This document shows positions 1 through 11,474 of a stretch of DNA of 64,000 nucleotides, piece by piece (position 1 is the stretch's first letter; every line of letters starts with the position of its first letter). Below the pieces are notes generated by a model. That model saw only the letters and a list, made by a program, of their open reading frames with translations, was not told the DNA's origin and ran no database searches. The stretch spans positions 2,841,001 to 2,905,000 of the forward strand of contig OZ014421.1 of the NCBI GenBank assembly GCA_963965975.1. The letters are read 5' to 3'. The DNA is from Xestospongia bergquistia (Eukaryota > Porifera > Demospongiae > Haplosclerida > Petrosiidae). Made by a program: the position numbers and the translations under genes.

Positions 1-1776
1 TAAGCATATACTTATTAATGAAAGTTTACAGAAATCACTGGGAAAAACAAACTGGTTCATTACAACTAAAACTAAGCCAAGCAGACAACTTGGCCTGTCA
101 TAAGGTGATTGTTTCTTGACAAGTTCTCTTATGCCAGGTTCACTTTATTTATTGTCTATATTTTTACTTTAGATTTCTTAATACTAATGCACACATGTTT
201 TTAAATACAACCCTGTGTGCACAATACAAACCTTACATCACAAAGCACAATTCTCTATCAGAAATAATAATACTGCTATATCAGTGTGTTTGTAACCTCT
301 CCTTTTTCACAAATTGATTTTTACAAAAAAATAAATTACAATAATTTTATTTTTCCCTCTCATCCTACATTATGACTAATAAGACAATTAATATAAAATT
401 ATCTAACATAGTACCATATCTGACTATTGTCATGACTATGTAACAATATCTACAATAGTTTGTCATGTAAATGTATTTTATAATAAATAAATATATGTAA
501 ATTGAAACACAATGACAAGATATCTGAATAGAGACAATATCTAATTTGACAAACACTTGTAACTTGTGTGGACATTAATTTTATATAATTGATTTAACTT
601 TCCTACATCATTTCAATGATATTAACCCTTAGATGATCACTGTTACAAATTAGTGACATGATCACCTTCATTAATAACCACTGTCACTAATTAGTGAACG
701 AGGAATGTTAATTAAAAGGGAATTAGATAATGATTTCATAGAAGTTGTTGTGTTAACATTAATAACCACTAATACAAATCAAAACTTACTGTTTACTATT
801 TATAAAGAATGACTAGTTTAGTCACTGAAGTACTCTTTCTATTTATAAAAATGGAAGAGGTTCTCTATTATGTTAATTATTCCTGTATTAAGACAGATTG
901 GTTTGATAAGAGTTTTATAATGTAGTATATTAAGTCTACAGTAGTAGCTATATATACATGAACATAACTGTATAATAATTGTACCATTGACAATATCACA
1001 TAGTGGATATTTACATGAAATCATTAAAATTATGAATGTATTATGTGTTACTAGTACATTGAGTTGAAATTTATCTGTATACTGTGTATTGCGTATTTAT
1101 TTTCTCTTTGTTTCATTACTACAGGATGGCTGGACTGCATTACATTTTGCAGCATCCAGTAATCATCCAGAGATCATCAAAATATTAATTACTAATGGTG
1201 CTGATATTACTGCTGTCGATAAGGTATGAAAGATTATTTTTTATTTCATCAAATATTCAAAGATCATAGAAAAAATACTAAGTATGATATTAAAATGTTA
1301 TTATAGATCAATGAGAATACTCTTTGTATTATCTGTTATTGTTTGTTAAATATACATGAAGACTGGTATAATCACTATTTTGTATAAGTATCCTATTCAG
1401 TTTTTTAGCTAGAAATTACAGATATATTGTGTTAGAATCATAATTAATTTGGTATCTAGGAAGTACAATATTACAATTCTTTAATACAAGGTTTGTATAA
1501 AATGTTTTTATACCAAATATTTGAATGAAACTAGTGGCTTGACACATTTTGTTATTTTGAAATTGCATCTCAAAAATCTCAGCTTTGTAAACATACAGTT
1601 GCTATATATGCATAACTATTCTATATGTATGCAAAACTGTTGTTTGATATATTTTAGTAGCAGTGTCTTAACAAATTATGTCACAAATGTTTTGCAAATC
1701 AAGTCACATATATAATATTTCATATTAATAAAAATATTATGTTTGGCTTTCTATTATTATATATATGTTCCACTCA
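1..1776 (+). repeat. Duplicated ankyrin-exon unit, copy A (mostly intron)
   Basis: Apart from the ankyrin exon at 1125-1223 this stretch is intronic. It matches 55351-57060 from its first bases (shared start aagcatatacttattaatg) and matches 62172-63283 from about 690 onwards, with few differences. A shorter, more diverged match lies at 51477-51960. The similarity covers intron, exon and following intron, so the unit was copied as DNA rather than as a processed transcript. No other gene is seen before 1125. Confidence 0.85.
1125..1223 (+). CDS. Ankyrin repeat exon (one repeat)
   Basis: Exactly 99 bp, 33 codons, phase 0 on both sides, preceded by ttactacag and followed by gtatga. It opens DGWTALHFAAS and ends NGADITAVDK, a complete ankyrin repeat. 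It is nearly identical to the exons at 51845, 56468 and 62633 in the downstream ankyrin gene. Confidence 0.92.
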
Positions 1777-4700
1777 GGATGGTATGACTGCAGCTGAATT
1801 AGCTCAGAGAGAGGGCTATCGAGACATTGCAAAGCTAATTATAGATGAAGGTATGTATTTCATAATTTGGGACAACAACTTTATGAAAACTTCATTTTCC
1901 TTGTATAGTTTATATTATTGTAGAACAGTTTTATGTAATGTACTAACTACTTTATAGATTATGAGCTTCTCTAATTACTTCTTTGCGTTGTTTTACTTAA
2001 ATATACTATGTTAAAGACTTATTACTTATAACAACACATTTAGAATAATATAATTATTCTGTAACTCTATGATATTACTTATATAGCAACTACAGTACTG
2101 CAATCAGTTACGCCCAATTTTTAAAATAAATGAATATCATTAATAGTAATATGTGTTGGTTGTTACAACATGATGTTAACTTTTTTATTCCTTACTTTAA
2201 ATGTCAATAGAGCAATGGAATAATTATATATAATAAGTATACATTACCATACTAGTTACATTATGACTATTGTCCATGTGAGAGTAGATTCCACTAAATT
2301 AGAATTTGAAGTTATTGTAATTAACAGATTTTTCTATTACAATTTAAATTTTGAGACATAATTGATGGAGGTTTCTTAATTAATAAAAAGTAATGTAGTT
2401 TCTTCTATAGGCTAATATTCAATAGTTGATTTCATAAGAATCTCCAATCTTAAGACAAATATATATATATACGAAACAGTACACTAGCAGATTGCATTTA
2501 TTTAGTTATTAATATGATTTGTATGTTAACATATTACTAACACAATGCATTCTTCTATCATTATTCTAATATTCATTTCTTTCTTTGTCACAGCATTACA
2601 ACGGCTTTTTAGACGTGGCATCCACAAAGGCAATGTTCAATTAACTAACATGAGACTTGTTCTAATGGGACCACCTTGTGTTGGTAAAACAGCATTCAAG
2701 TCACTTCTATTCAACTGGAGTGCACCTAGATTTCACAATAGTACAGCATTAGCGACAAGACCTGTACGAGCTTTAGAGAGGGTGGCAGGACACAATGAAG
2801 GAAAAATATGGGAAAGAGTTACCAGTCTTGACTTGCTGAGGATGCTATCAGATGCTATTCATGCGCTAGAAGAAGATTCACAACTTGAAACTGATGATCC
2901 TATTTCAGAAGATGCTAGTGAAACAATTATATCTACAGAATCACCTAAAGACACCACTACTGTTGAATCTAGATTCACTGGATTGACAAAGCAAAATGTA
3001 AAAAGTTACAGGGCTGCTTTACCATCGCCTACTGCAGTAATGTCAACTGTATCAGAAAAAGATTTCAATGAATTGGATTCTGATATTAATACTACTATAC
3101 AACCCAACCAACCAGAGAAGGAAACCAAGGTTTTCACTGCCATTAATATGTCTTCAAGCAATACAACAATCTCATCAAACGAAGCTACAAGACCAGTAGT
3201 TTCTAGGTCCAGTCCATCTAAAGAGTTATCATCTTACGATATAGACATGAAATCCAATAAATATGCTCAGGAATTAGCAAAAGTTTTTGCACAGCACGAA
3301 AAAACACAAAATCGCCACAAAGCCACATGGATAAATGTTCTTGATAGCGGTGGTCAACCACAATTTGCTGATGTATCACGAGCATTTATTCGTGGTAATA
3401 CCATAAATGTAATCTGTACAAAGTTAACAGAAAGCCTTTTTGAAAAGCCTCAGTTTTGCTACTCACTGAATGGTAAGTTACTCAATCAACCCAGTGAGTT
3501 ACAGATGAACAACCTACAACTGATAGAGCATTTTGTGCGTTCAATAGTTTCTTCCAAAAATGCAATAGTTGTTAAAGGAAAGAAAAGCTTACCACTTTTT
3601 ATGATCATTGGCACTTGCTATGATAAGATTAATGGTGTGAGAAAAGTATTCTATGAGTCATTAAAATTTAAGAATGAGCAACTGCTGTCTACTCTTAGAG
3701 AGTTTCATGATCATTTTATATTTCCTAATGATGATCCGAAAAAGGTCATATTTCCTGTTGATAATCTTTGCTGGTGGAACCGAAAGAAAAAATCATCTTC
3801 TCTTCGACAGCATATTATGTCCTATCAGAAAGAAATTGCTATCACTGCACCCATACCAGTACGTTGGTACATGTTTGAATTGCGTTTGAAAGAGGAGGCA
3901 TCACAAGAGGATCATGGAATTATTTCATTAGAATCATGCTGTGGTATTGGAGTTAGTCTTGGCATGGATGGAAATGATGTCAAGAAGTCATTATCCCACT
4001 TACATACAATGGCCTTGTTCCTGTTTTTTCCAATTGTTCTTCATAACGTAATCTTTACTAATCCTCAATATCTCCTTGACATGCTCTCAGCGTTGATACG
4101 TGTGTCATTTGTAGACTCCTTAGAGGATATTTTACTTGAGGGTAAGTCTATAGCACCAGAAAATCTACGAGCGTTTCGTGAATTTGGAGTATTTGAAGAA
4201 TCTTTACTTGATAATGTTTGCCTACCATTTGTTTCTTCTCTTTTTACAAGAAATGCCTTTTTAATGTTGCTTCGTTATCTGCATATTATTACTCCACTCT
4301 CAACAAATGATGGTATTAAGCGCTATTTTATGCCAGTAGTATTACCACCTGAACAGGTAAAAGATGAAGACATAGTTCTTTTTCAAAAGAAATGTGATCC
4401 AATGATTATAACATTTGGAAGTAAAGTTGTTCCTCAGGTGAGTAATGTAATTGTTGTACACATCTACAATAATTGCTAATGTTTAAAGCTTCATTTATAT
4501 ACTTATACCACTTCTGCATGTTTATTCTGTTCATAATAGCAACATTTTTCATTGTATAGGGTGTATTTACATCTGTTGTGGTAGCTCTTGTTGACAGAAC
4601 AGAAAGTCCACAATTTGATATAGATAGTTGTTCACCAGGATTTCCAAGACAACTTCGTTATGCTGTTTTACTTTATTCTGAAGATTTATTTGGTTCTGTT

Positions 4701-6420
4701 CTACTAGTTGATCGATTCTATTGGATTGAGGTCTACTACAATGGCCCCACAAAAAATTGTTTTAAATTGCGCAAAGTGCTCTGTGATGCTGTATCAGCTT
4801 GTGCTGACATATTAGCATATGATGAAAGGGCACTTAAAGCTGAAGTAACAGTCCCTTGTAAACAGGAACACAGTGAAAGTGGATACAAGTTACATCCAGT
4901 TATCATATCATGGGATGATGATCCACCTTTATTAAGATGCAGTATTGAAAAAAAGCTCCCAACACTTGAATTAATTGATGAAAGACAAACCTGTTGGCTA
5001 ATTGGTGAGTTTAAAGATTACCTCATCTTTATCTGAAGTTGACATTTGTTTGTCTTAATGTAGATACTTGCCCTGTCATAACTGGAGACAAATCGACTGA
5101 ACAAATTGGTATGTCTTACCAATTATTTAACTATATTAATTGAGTTACTCTTATCTTTTACTAACAGTATCTGTGGATGAGTCAGCTACCGCTCCAAAAA
5201 TAAGAACTGTTACAAGTGTAAAATTTGGTTAGGGTGACACATGTACAGATAGCTACATAGTATTTATAATTATGCAAATGGATAACATAATAGTATCTAT
5301 GAATTTAATTTCTTTTTTAGAGGCTAATTCATTAATTATCCCAGTGAGCTCAAATCTAACAGAGGGACCTCTTAGTAAGTGACATATTGTAATAAAAATT
5401 AACTCTAGAGTGACATTTTATATATTGTCTATAGATGAATGCCACCTTGTTGCCCTATTAAGGTTTGCAAAGGAAATTGAAGACTGGGAAATGTTAGGAG
5501 TGTATTTGGGAATTAAAAATGCAGTACTTAAGGAAATCAAAAAGAACAACCATCATCAGTCTGGACCTGCTCGTAAAGACATGTTAATGACGTGGTTAGA
5601 TGGAGGGGAAGCAACTAGGACAAAATTTATTGAAGCTCTAAAAGACATGGGTCACATTGACATTGCTCAGGAAATTGAGTCACAAAATGGTAATAGTAAA
5701 AATTTATGTCTGCATGTCTAAACAGTATGGTACATATAAATGAATGCTTGGCAAAGATTTTAATATAATACAGTATTCTATTGCTCTGCAAACTTTAAAT
5801 TTTTGAGAAACTATAGCTGACATTTTTTTTTAAAATGTTGTACTTTTTAAGTTGAATATCCCAACAAGACACCTTTACTGTTAGCATTTCTTTTCATTAC
5901 AGACACTACTGGTACTACACAAGTTGAAGCTAAAAATATAGATCTAAAAAGGAGTATGAAAGATCCTGGTAAGATTTATAGACATTCAATTAAAATTATT
6001 AATACCATATGTACAATCCATTTTTCATATATACTCTGTGGATAAAGTTAATTTTTATATCCACTTCTCATTCTATTCTTACTATTTTGTCATGTTTAAT
6101 ATATAAAATAAGTGTCATTGCACATTTTATATATTACTGTAGAGAGTAAACCAGAGAAACTAGACCTCATGCGTCTACTTAATCCAGTTGCATATAACTG
6201 GAGACAGCTTGGAGAGGCCCTTGGTATCAAGTATGGAGATTTAGAGTCTATTTTAAACAATAGATTTCGAGATCCTGATAGACTGTCTGAGGTTCTTCAA
6301 TTGTGGTTTCATAGGCACCCATCTCAAGTGACATGGGAAGCTATAATAACAGCTGTAGAGTTACCTCCAGTCAATAATCCCTCAGTGGCTGAAAATATGC
6401 GAAAATTTCTTTCTAGTTGA
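1125..6420 (+). CDS. Ankyrin / Roco-like GTPase / double Death-domain protein (3' part of gene)
   Basis: Multi-exon gene whose 5' part lies before the window. Exons read from splice sites: 1125-1223, 1778-1850, 2594-4437, 4560-5004, 5064-5108, 5168-5227, 5321-5374, 5435-5689, 5903-5968 and 6143-6420 (TGA at 6418). All phases join; the only weak donor is gttagg at 5228. Domain order is ankyrin repeats, a P-loop GTPase with a COR-like region, a short C-terminal beta-rich region, variable linkers and two Death domains. Proteins of this plan are large families in sponges. By analogy with DAPK1 and Roco proteins they would act as cytoplasmic sensor or scaffold GTPases feeding Death-domain signalling; that role is inference. 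An ATTAAA at 6435 is a possible polyadenylation signal. Reading frame and splice signals are intact, so it is probably functional. Confidence 0.88.
1778..1850 (+). CDS. C-terminal capping ankyrin half-repeat exon
   Basis: 73 bp starting DGMTAAELAQREGY, followed by gtatgt. This looks like the last ankyrin repeat (AAELAQ helix pair). It ends in phase 1, and its final G joins CA at 2594 to make GCA, which fits the frame of the GTPase exon exactly. Confidence 0.85.
2594..4437 (+). CDS. Roco-like GTPase and COR-like exon
   Basis: A single 1844-bp exon. The acceptor ctttgtcacag precedes it and gtgagt follows, so the upstream ATG at 2545 in the same frame lies in the intron and is not the start. 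The P-loop GPPCVGKT is at 2668-2691. A long low-complexity Ser/Thr/Glu-rich insert follows (about 2870-3290), then the G3-type DSGGQPQF at 3343-3366 and a G4-like GTCYDK at 3610-3627. The region from about 3860 (PVRWYMFEL) to 4430 has the alternating helical pattern of the COR / winged-helix region (LFFPIVLHNVIFTNPQYLLD). Function inferred from family: GTP-binding switch between the ankyrin sensor and the Death domains. Confidence 0.87.
4560..5004 (+). CDS. C-terminal region exon after COR-like domain
   Basis: 445 bp, phase 0 in and phase 1 out. It encodes GVFTSVVVALVDR, then FPRQLRYAVLLYS, SVLLVDRFYWIEVYY, a conserved-looking DAVSACADIL helix, and ends near a Cys-rich turn. This domain is typical of the sponge ankyrin-GTPase-Death family but I cannot name it. 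A decayed relative lies at 21580-21697. Confidence 0.8.
5064..5374 (+). CDS. Three linker micro-exons (45, 60 and 54 bp)
   Basis: Exons 5064-5108, 5168-5227 and 5321-5374, each a multiple of three and phase 1 on both sides, separated by introns of 59 and 93 bp. They encode polar Ser/Thr-rich linkers (DTCPVITGDKSTEQI, VSVDESATAPK, EANSLIIPVSSN) between the GTPase part and the first Death domain. Symmetry means any of them could be skipped without losing frame. The second has a weak donor, gttagg. Confidence 0.68.
5435..5689 (+). CDS. Death domain 1 exon
   Basis: 255 bp, acceptor tctatag, donor gtaata, phase 1 both sides. It encodes a six-helix Death-fold pattern: LVALLRFAKEIEDWEMLGVY, then LKEIKKNN, ARKDMLMTWLDGG, TKFIEALKDMGHIDIAQEIE. 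The central W of MTWLDGG and the C-terminal LxxxxxxDIA motif are typical Death-domain positions. Confidence 0.85.
5903..5968 (+). CDS. Linker exon between the two Death domains
   Basis: 66 bp, acceptor ttttcattacag, donor gtaaga, phase 1 both sides. Encodes a polar linker, DTTGTTQVEAKNIDLKRS. No domain recognised. Confidence 0.7.
6143..6420 (+). CDS. Death domain 2 exon and stop codon
   Basis: Acceptor attactgtag, stop TGA at 6418-6420. Encodes LDLMRLLNPVAYNWRQLGEA, YGDLESIL, LSEVLQLWFHRHP, WEAIITAVELPPV, a second Death fold (W in NWRQLG and LQLWF in helix 4). The protein ends about 15 residues after the fold. Confidence 0.86.
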
Positions 6421-7597
6421 ACGTTTTTTTTCATATTAAATTCTTATTATTAATTACGATTTTGTATACAACTATTATAATTAAAAAAAATAAAAATGCC
6501 CCGTACATTTTCTTTCTCTAAACAATAACTCACACACTTCTTTGTCATATATGTGTATTGTATGCTGTTGTTTTTCTTGTGAAACAGTATCCTTTGTTAG
6601 CTTTTATCACATGCTGTTCATTTTTGTAAGTGGAATACCACCTTTTTAATTTTGAATATTGAGTAAATCCAAATAATATTTAGGAAAGATGCTGATCCAT
6701 TATATCATTAATTAATAAAAGTTATTAACAAATTTATCTAGTAGAAGTCACACTTTGAATAATTATGTTTCCTGTGTATTTTTATAATAGAAACCTTAAT
6801 GGAAACTTACCTATTACAATTCATTTTATATTTTCATATGAAAATTTTTATGTTTATAATAATTATGTTTCTCTGAAAATGGAAACTTCACAATTCTTCA
6901 TGTTTTTATGGTAAAATTATAAACAATTCTCAGAATTGAAAAACGAAGAAAAAAACCATACAGTATAGTTAACATTATTACAATTATACACATGGTACTG
7001 TAATGAATACAGTTTCTTCATATAATTTATAGTAAGCTACAAAGAGTGACATTGAGATGTACTCAATAGGTATGATGGAGTTACATTTTTCAAAAACTGA
7101 GTTACACCAAACCTCCACTGGTTTCCAATTTTCATGTGAAGAGGATGTTTTTGTGGCCAAACCACAACAGCAAAGACATTTGATAGTCCTTGTTGTGATG
7201 GAATTGAATGAGCTGCAAAGTATATTTTATATGAGCTGGGCGATATGCTGTATTAGAAAAATTGTTATTTGCTCTTCCTGATCGTTTTGGGAGGTCATTT
7301 TTGCTAACACATAATCACCAAAAAAATTGAAATACCATTTAGAGTGATAGACGTCATCTTCTTGAATGAGCGAGGAATGGATAATGGCAGTGCTCGAGCG
7401 TATAGAGTCTTATATAGATTGTGTATCTCATCAATTAGATGTGAAGGAAACATACCAAGAGTGATTTAAAGTTTATTTTATAACAAACACCAGAAGTTGT
7501 GCTATACAGCTGATCTGTATTAAAGTCAGACGACTTTACTGACAAAAACATTGATGTATGCTGGTAAACAATATCTTTAAAAACATGTGAAACAGGA
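6421..7597. other. Intergenic, no supported gene
   Basis: AT-rich sequence between the stop of the GTPase gene and the CACTA relic. The + strand ORF at 7057-7281 has no recognisable domain or splice context. From about 7270 the base composition rises and may be the outer part of the CACTA element, but I could not identify its ends. Confidence 0.5.
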
Positions 7598-8857
7598 TTA
7601 TAGTAGCTGTAAATATGAATTATCTTCCACAAATCGTTTCATTATTTGAACCTCAATGGAATGATTATTTCTTGACTGATCACCTAGTAGTCCATTATAT
7701 CTTTCGAATGGAAATAACCAAAATGAACTGATTGGATCATAGTCATTCACACAGCTAGCCAGATGACAATGCATGTTAATATTAGGTGTCACACTCTCTC
7801 TACTGTATAGCTGCTCAAATCTTTTTCCAAATTGCAAAAACAGAGCATCAGCAACTCTTAGTTCATCTTGAGTAAGTTTACTCTTTGTGAGCAGCCTTGA
7901 AACTAAAACAAAATGTCTCCAGCACTCTAAATGCTCCACAGGTATAATGTCAAAAAGGCAATAAATAGAATAATAATTTGTCAGAATCATCCATTGTTCA
8001 ACTGTGAAATTGTTACTGCCTTCAATACAAGGTAGTAATCTTGAGATTTTAGAATGTGCTGGGATTTCAAGGGAAACAATTCTATTAGTAATGATGTCCA
8101 TGCTTGTACTAGAAATGATACCTCGCTTTACCCAAATTAAATGAAATATGTTTTTGGCAATGCCAAGGTACAAATTATGCATAGGGTCAACAACTAACAT
8201 AGAAACTGGATCAAAATATGGTAGATCTAGAAGAACACTGAAGCGACATCAATGCAATGATTTTAACTTGCCTTTCTCAGCTTTTGTCTTTGTTTTTAAA
8301 ATAATATCAACAGACTTTCTGTGTTCAACATTAGTATGTACTTTCCACGAATTTCTATCGAAGCCAGAGTAATCCATCACACCCAATTTCCCATTAGAAA
8401 ACAACTTAAAACACTTAGAACATCCAAAGTTGGCATTATGGGACAAAACCCACAAACTTTCCTACCAGCAGGAAGATCACATGAAACATTTACTAATGGT
8501 GCTCGAAATGACTCCTTTACATAAAACCAACAAATCCTTCACTAAAGGTTCGAGGTAAGTATTAATATTTAATGAAGGTTCTGAAGGACCAGGAATCAGC
8601 CCATACAAAAATACATTCTTCCTTTTAAACCTCAATGCTCTGGGTAAATTCAAAATAGTTAAATATACAACACCAACTGAGTAGATCTTGTGAATAAATG
8701 GGTTGAACCAGTCTACGTTAAGCATAAGTCCAAGAGTATTTATTTGTTCAAAAAAAGGGTTACCTGCATCATCAGAAAATGTAGTCCACACTCTTCCATC
8801 ATAAACATCAAGCATATGTGAGTGTGAATGACTCAGTTTCCATTCATTACACAGCAT
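7598..8857 (-). pseudogene. CACTA (EnSpm) tnp2-type transposase relic
   Basis: Three - strand reading frames (8857-8477, 8455-8249, 8200-7598) together give a colinear tnp2-family transposase: VYDGRVWTTF, LNVDWFNPF, YSVGVVYLTILNLPR, LIPGPSEPSLNINTYLEPLV, then the zinc-ribbon-like GCSKCFKLF, MDYSGFDR, then VDPMHNLYLGIAKN, FTVEQWMILTNYYS, and SFWLFPFERYNGLLGD. Order and spacing match the family. At least two frameshifts separate the three parts and no terminal inverted repeats were found, so it is a dead fragment. It lies between the Death-domain gene and a duplicated block. Confidence 0.82.
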
Positions 8858-8904
8858 AATAAACCCAGGTAAGAACTAGTAATGAAGATATCACTGAACA
8901 CACT

Positions 8905-10320
8905 ATAAGAACCATACTAATATAATATATGTACATGTACTCACACTAGACTGGTGTGCATAGTAAGTTATGTCCTTCACTATATCCTCCTCATTACATA
9001 CAGAGTCAGTTGTAAGTTAATGTAATAGTAAATGTATGATACTTTGTGTCTCTTTCTTTACTCTTGATATAAGTTTATATTTATAACAATCAATCTAGTA
9101 ATATAATAATGTAATCAACTACTACTAGTATTGTGTATAGTAGTGACAATATTACACTATTACATGTACATATCATTAATGAAGACATTATCATACTTAA
9201 CATACATAGTGTGACTTTTAGTGAGTCATGTTATTCAATAGTAATTTGGTTCATTTAAATGTTCCTTTATCTATTGATCCTACAACATTCTCTATCTGTC
9301 CATACATTCATTCATCCTATAGATGAAGTAATCAATACATGACAATGTATGGTTTATTACTATGTTGTAATGATGAGTACTAATAAGAATCACTAATGTT
9401 TAGTGACATTATTATATGTGTAGAAAATGAAGCCTCCTTTCTAAAACATATGTAAGTCTGTCCATGTGCATTGTCAAAATGATAAAGAAATTGTTTATAT
9501 GATGATGCTAAATAAAGCTTACAAATCAAAGATATATCTACATGTAACTATTGACATATCAATTTTATATTTTTTAACAGGAATAAAAAATATGAACAGA
9601 CTTTAGTATAAGGTAGTTTAAGCTAATAAAGAAACCTCATCTTTTCTGAATGAATAAATGAAGTGTTGACTGTGTACACTATATACTATTGAATGACAGA
9701 TCAGTTAGTCTTATATATCAACAGTAATGTAGGATACATTGTCATCACAATCATTTACAAAAGTCACTTTCATAATTATACTGATGATGTAACCTGTAAT
9801 ATTGATGACTTGTAGTCATTGCACGTGATATGAAGTGGGTGGAGTTTAGGTGGCAACATATCATTGTCATCATTAACAGTAAGTGCAGAATATTGTGGAT
9901 GTGGGACACCTACTTTATTAGCTCCAGCAACTTTTACAACTTTTAGAGATCTATTTTGATGATTTATAACTTGATCATAAGATGGTAGCATAGTAAGATC
10001 ACTTAAATGACTAACAACCACATCCATATAACTTGGAAACAATCATTTGGAGTTATAGCAATAGAATGACATGAAGATGTCAGAAGGGGATGTCTAATTC
10101 GACCTGATGGATAAACAAGAGATAGTATAATATGAATACATCATAAGATGTTGTTGTTACTATTCTTATAAGGTAGATTTCAGTAGTCCCTTCATCTGCT
10201 ATTACTTGAGTTATACCTCTAGTAACATGTAATATAATGTATTATTATAATCACAGTTAGTATACAATATAATGATCATGTGATAATTATAATTACAATA
10301 TTTCATAATATGGTGTGGAT
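8905..10320. repeat. Duplicated block 1, matching 32250-33745
   Basis: About 1.4 kb almost colinear with 32250-33745 in the same orientation, beginning near ccatact.atataatatatg just after the CACTA relic. Differences are scattered substitutions and short indels. It carries the decayed - strand exons described at 9776-10456. Confidence 0.88.
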
Positions 10321-10456
10321 ATGAAGTCTTGTCAAAAAAGGCAAGTAAATGAGATGGAGCTGTCAGGGCCAGATTGCCTATCTTGACCTGAAGGATAAAT
10401 AAGAGGAGATGTTCCCTGCAGTTGGCCATTTGTACTAGGTATGATACACCTCTCAC
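9776..10456 (-). pseudogene. Minus-strand repeat-borne module, copy 1 (unrecognised protein)
   Basis: On the - strand, pieces in different frames resemble the open exon at 34520-34766: GTTEIYLIRIVT and LVYPSGRIRHP around 10080-10200, and CIIPSTNGQLQGTSPLIYPS around 10370-10450. A further ORF at 10042-9776 reads MFPSYMDVVVSHLSDL then LPSYDQVI and could be a C-terminal tail. The frame changes between pieces, so this copy is decayed. I do not recognise the family. Confidence 0.4.
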
Positions 10457-10930
10457 ATTGTAATGATGCTTTAACTAATACATTTTCTAGTGTTAGTTTC
10501 AGTTATATAACTACACTAACAACACTGAATGTATAGAAACATGACTCACTTATAGTTGCTATAGAAAATAGCTCACAAGTCATATATCAAACATAAATTA
10601 CTTTTATGCTTAACAACATAATAGCTCTTTATGAAATAAAAAGTTCAAGTGAATATGAAAGAAAACTCTTTAATCAAGTGCTATCAAATAAAATGATCAT
10701 GTGATGATTTCAATTATAATAAGTCAAATGGTGTGGACATGAAGACCTAATCAGGAATGGGCAAGTAAGATTTAAATAACTTAAGAAGTGAGCATTTTTG
10801 GGAAAATTCCTATCTTATAAATATAATTGTGTATTGTGAATACAATGAATTTTTGGGAGTGATTATATATGCTACGTTACATGTGGTTTTGGACACAGAG
10901 ATATAAAACAAGTACTGTAACCCTCACTCA
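10440..10930. repeat. Duplicated block 2, matching 35085-35560
   Basis: Same orientation and order as 35085-35560 (shared cctctcacattg, gttatataactacactaac, and gaaaactctttaat). The homology ends at cctcactcac near 10930, where the next - strand exon begins. Confidence 0.82.
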
Positions 10931-10932
10931 CC

Positions 10933-11149
10933 AAAATCACAAAACTAAATTCCTTCTTCCAATCAGGATTGAATTTAGTATCATAGAAAGCTGCTTCAGA
11001 AAACTTTCTTGTCTTGCTCTTTGGAGGAGATAGCACTGATCATGATCTGATTCAGACTCAGTTTCTTCTTGATCGTCACATGAATTGTCATCATACAAAA
11101 ACTCCATGATTGATGATTCATCTGGTAGTCTAGCCTGGAATCGAGGCAC
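10933..11149 (-). other. Possible - strand exon with a zinc-finger-transposase-like motif
   Basis: One frame (11149-10937) is acidic: MPRFQARLPDES, EFLYDDNSCDD, SESDHDQ. Another frame, opening after a cag near 11035, reads SPPKSKTRKFSEAAFYDTKF then NPDWKKEFSFVIL and runs into gtgagt at about 10931. The FNPDWKKEF pattern resembles the start of TTF-type zinc-finger (hAT-related) proteins. Which frame is real cannot be settled from the sequence, and the exon may be a relic. Confidence 0.3.
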
Positions 11150-11299
11150 TCAGACCAATATGCACACTACACCATTATTAATTTTATTCAAAATTAATTT
11201 TTATTTCAAAAATTAAGTTTCAGAGTGAGAAAACGGTCCCTTGTCCGTGGCTTGTCATGTGAGCGTGAGACTTGATTTAAAATCGTGTGTCATCTAAAG

Positions 11300-11458
11300 T
11301 AATCCATCAAGTCATGTATGGTTTAGGTAAAGGGAATATCTTGAATATGGTGGCATTGCTGAGTGGACTGGACAAAACTGACCAATCATATTAAGTGTTA
11401 GTGACTGAATTCTTCAATTTGGTATATTTAGTTTACTTTATAAGTACTCACCAATTTC
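11300..11458 (-). repeat. Inverted copy of the first-intron start of the downstream ankyrin gene
   Basis: The - strand reads ATTGGTGAGTACTTATAAAG and continues colinear for about 155 bp with 36835-36990, including GTAACACTTAATAT and TGGATTACTTTAG. Homology starts only four bases inside the exon-1 end, so the donor site is included and the coding part almost wholly excluded. It sits immediately downstream of the truncated CCDC22 exons. Confidence 0.75.
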
Positions 11459-11474
11459 AGATCTGTCAACTCAC

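Noticed and set aside
839..1024. Repeated minus-strand ORF starting MISCKYPLCDIVN (also 56182-56562 and 62347-62532)
   Set aside because: It recurs only because the intron is duplicated; it differs by indels between copies, lies antisense in an intron and has no recognisable domain.
2545..2593. ATG at 2545 as start of the GTPase protein
   Set aside because: A good acceptor (ctttgtcacag) ends at 2593 and the phase joins the upstream ankyrin exon exactly; the ATG and its hydrophobic stretch lie in the intron.
7057..7281. 74-residue plus-strand ORF
   Set aside because: No domain, no splice context, not shared with other copies; likely chance.
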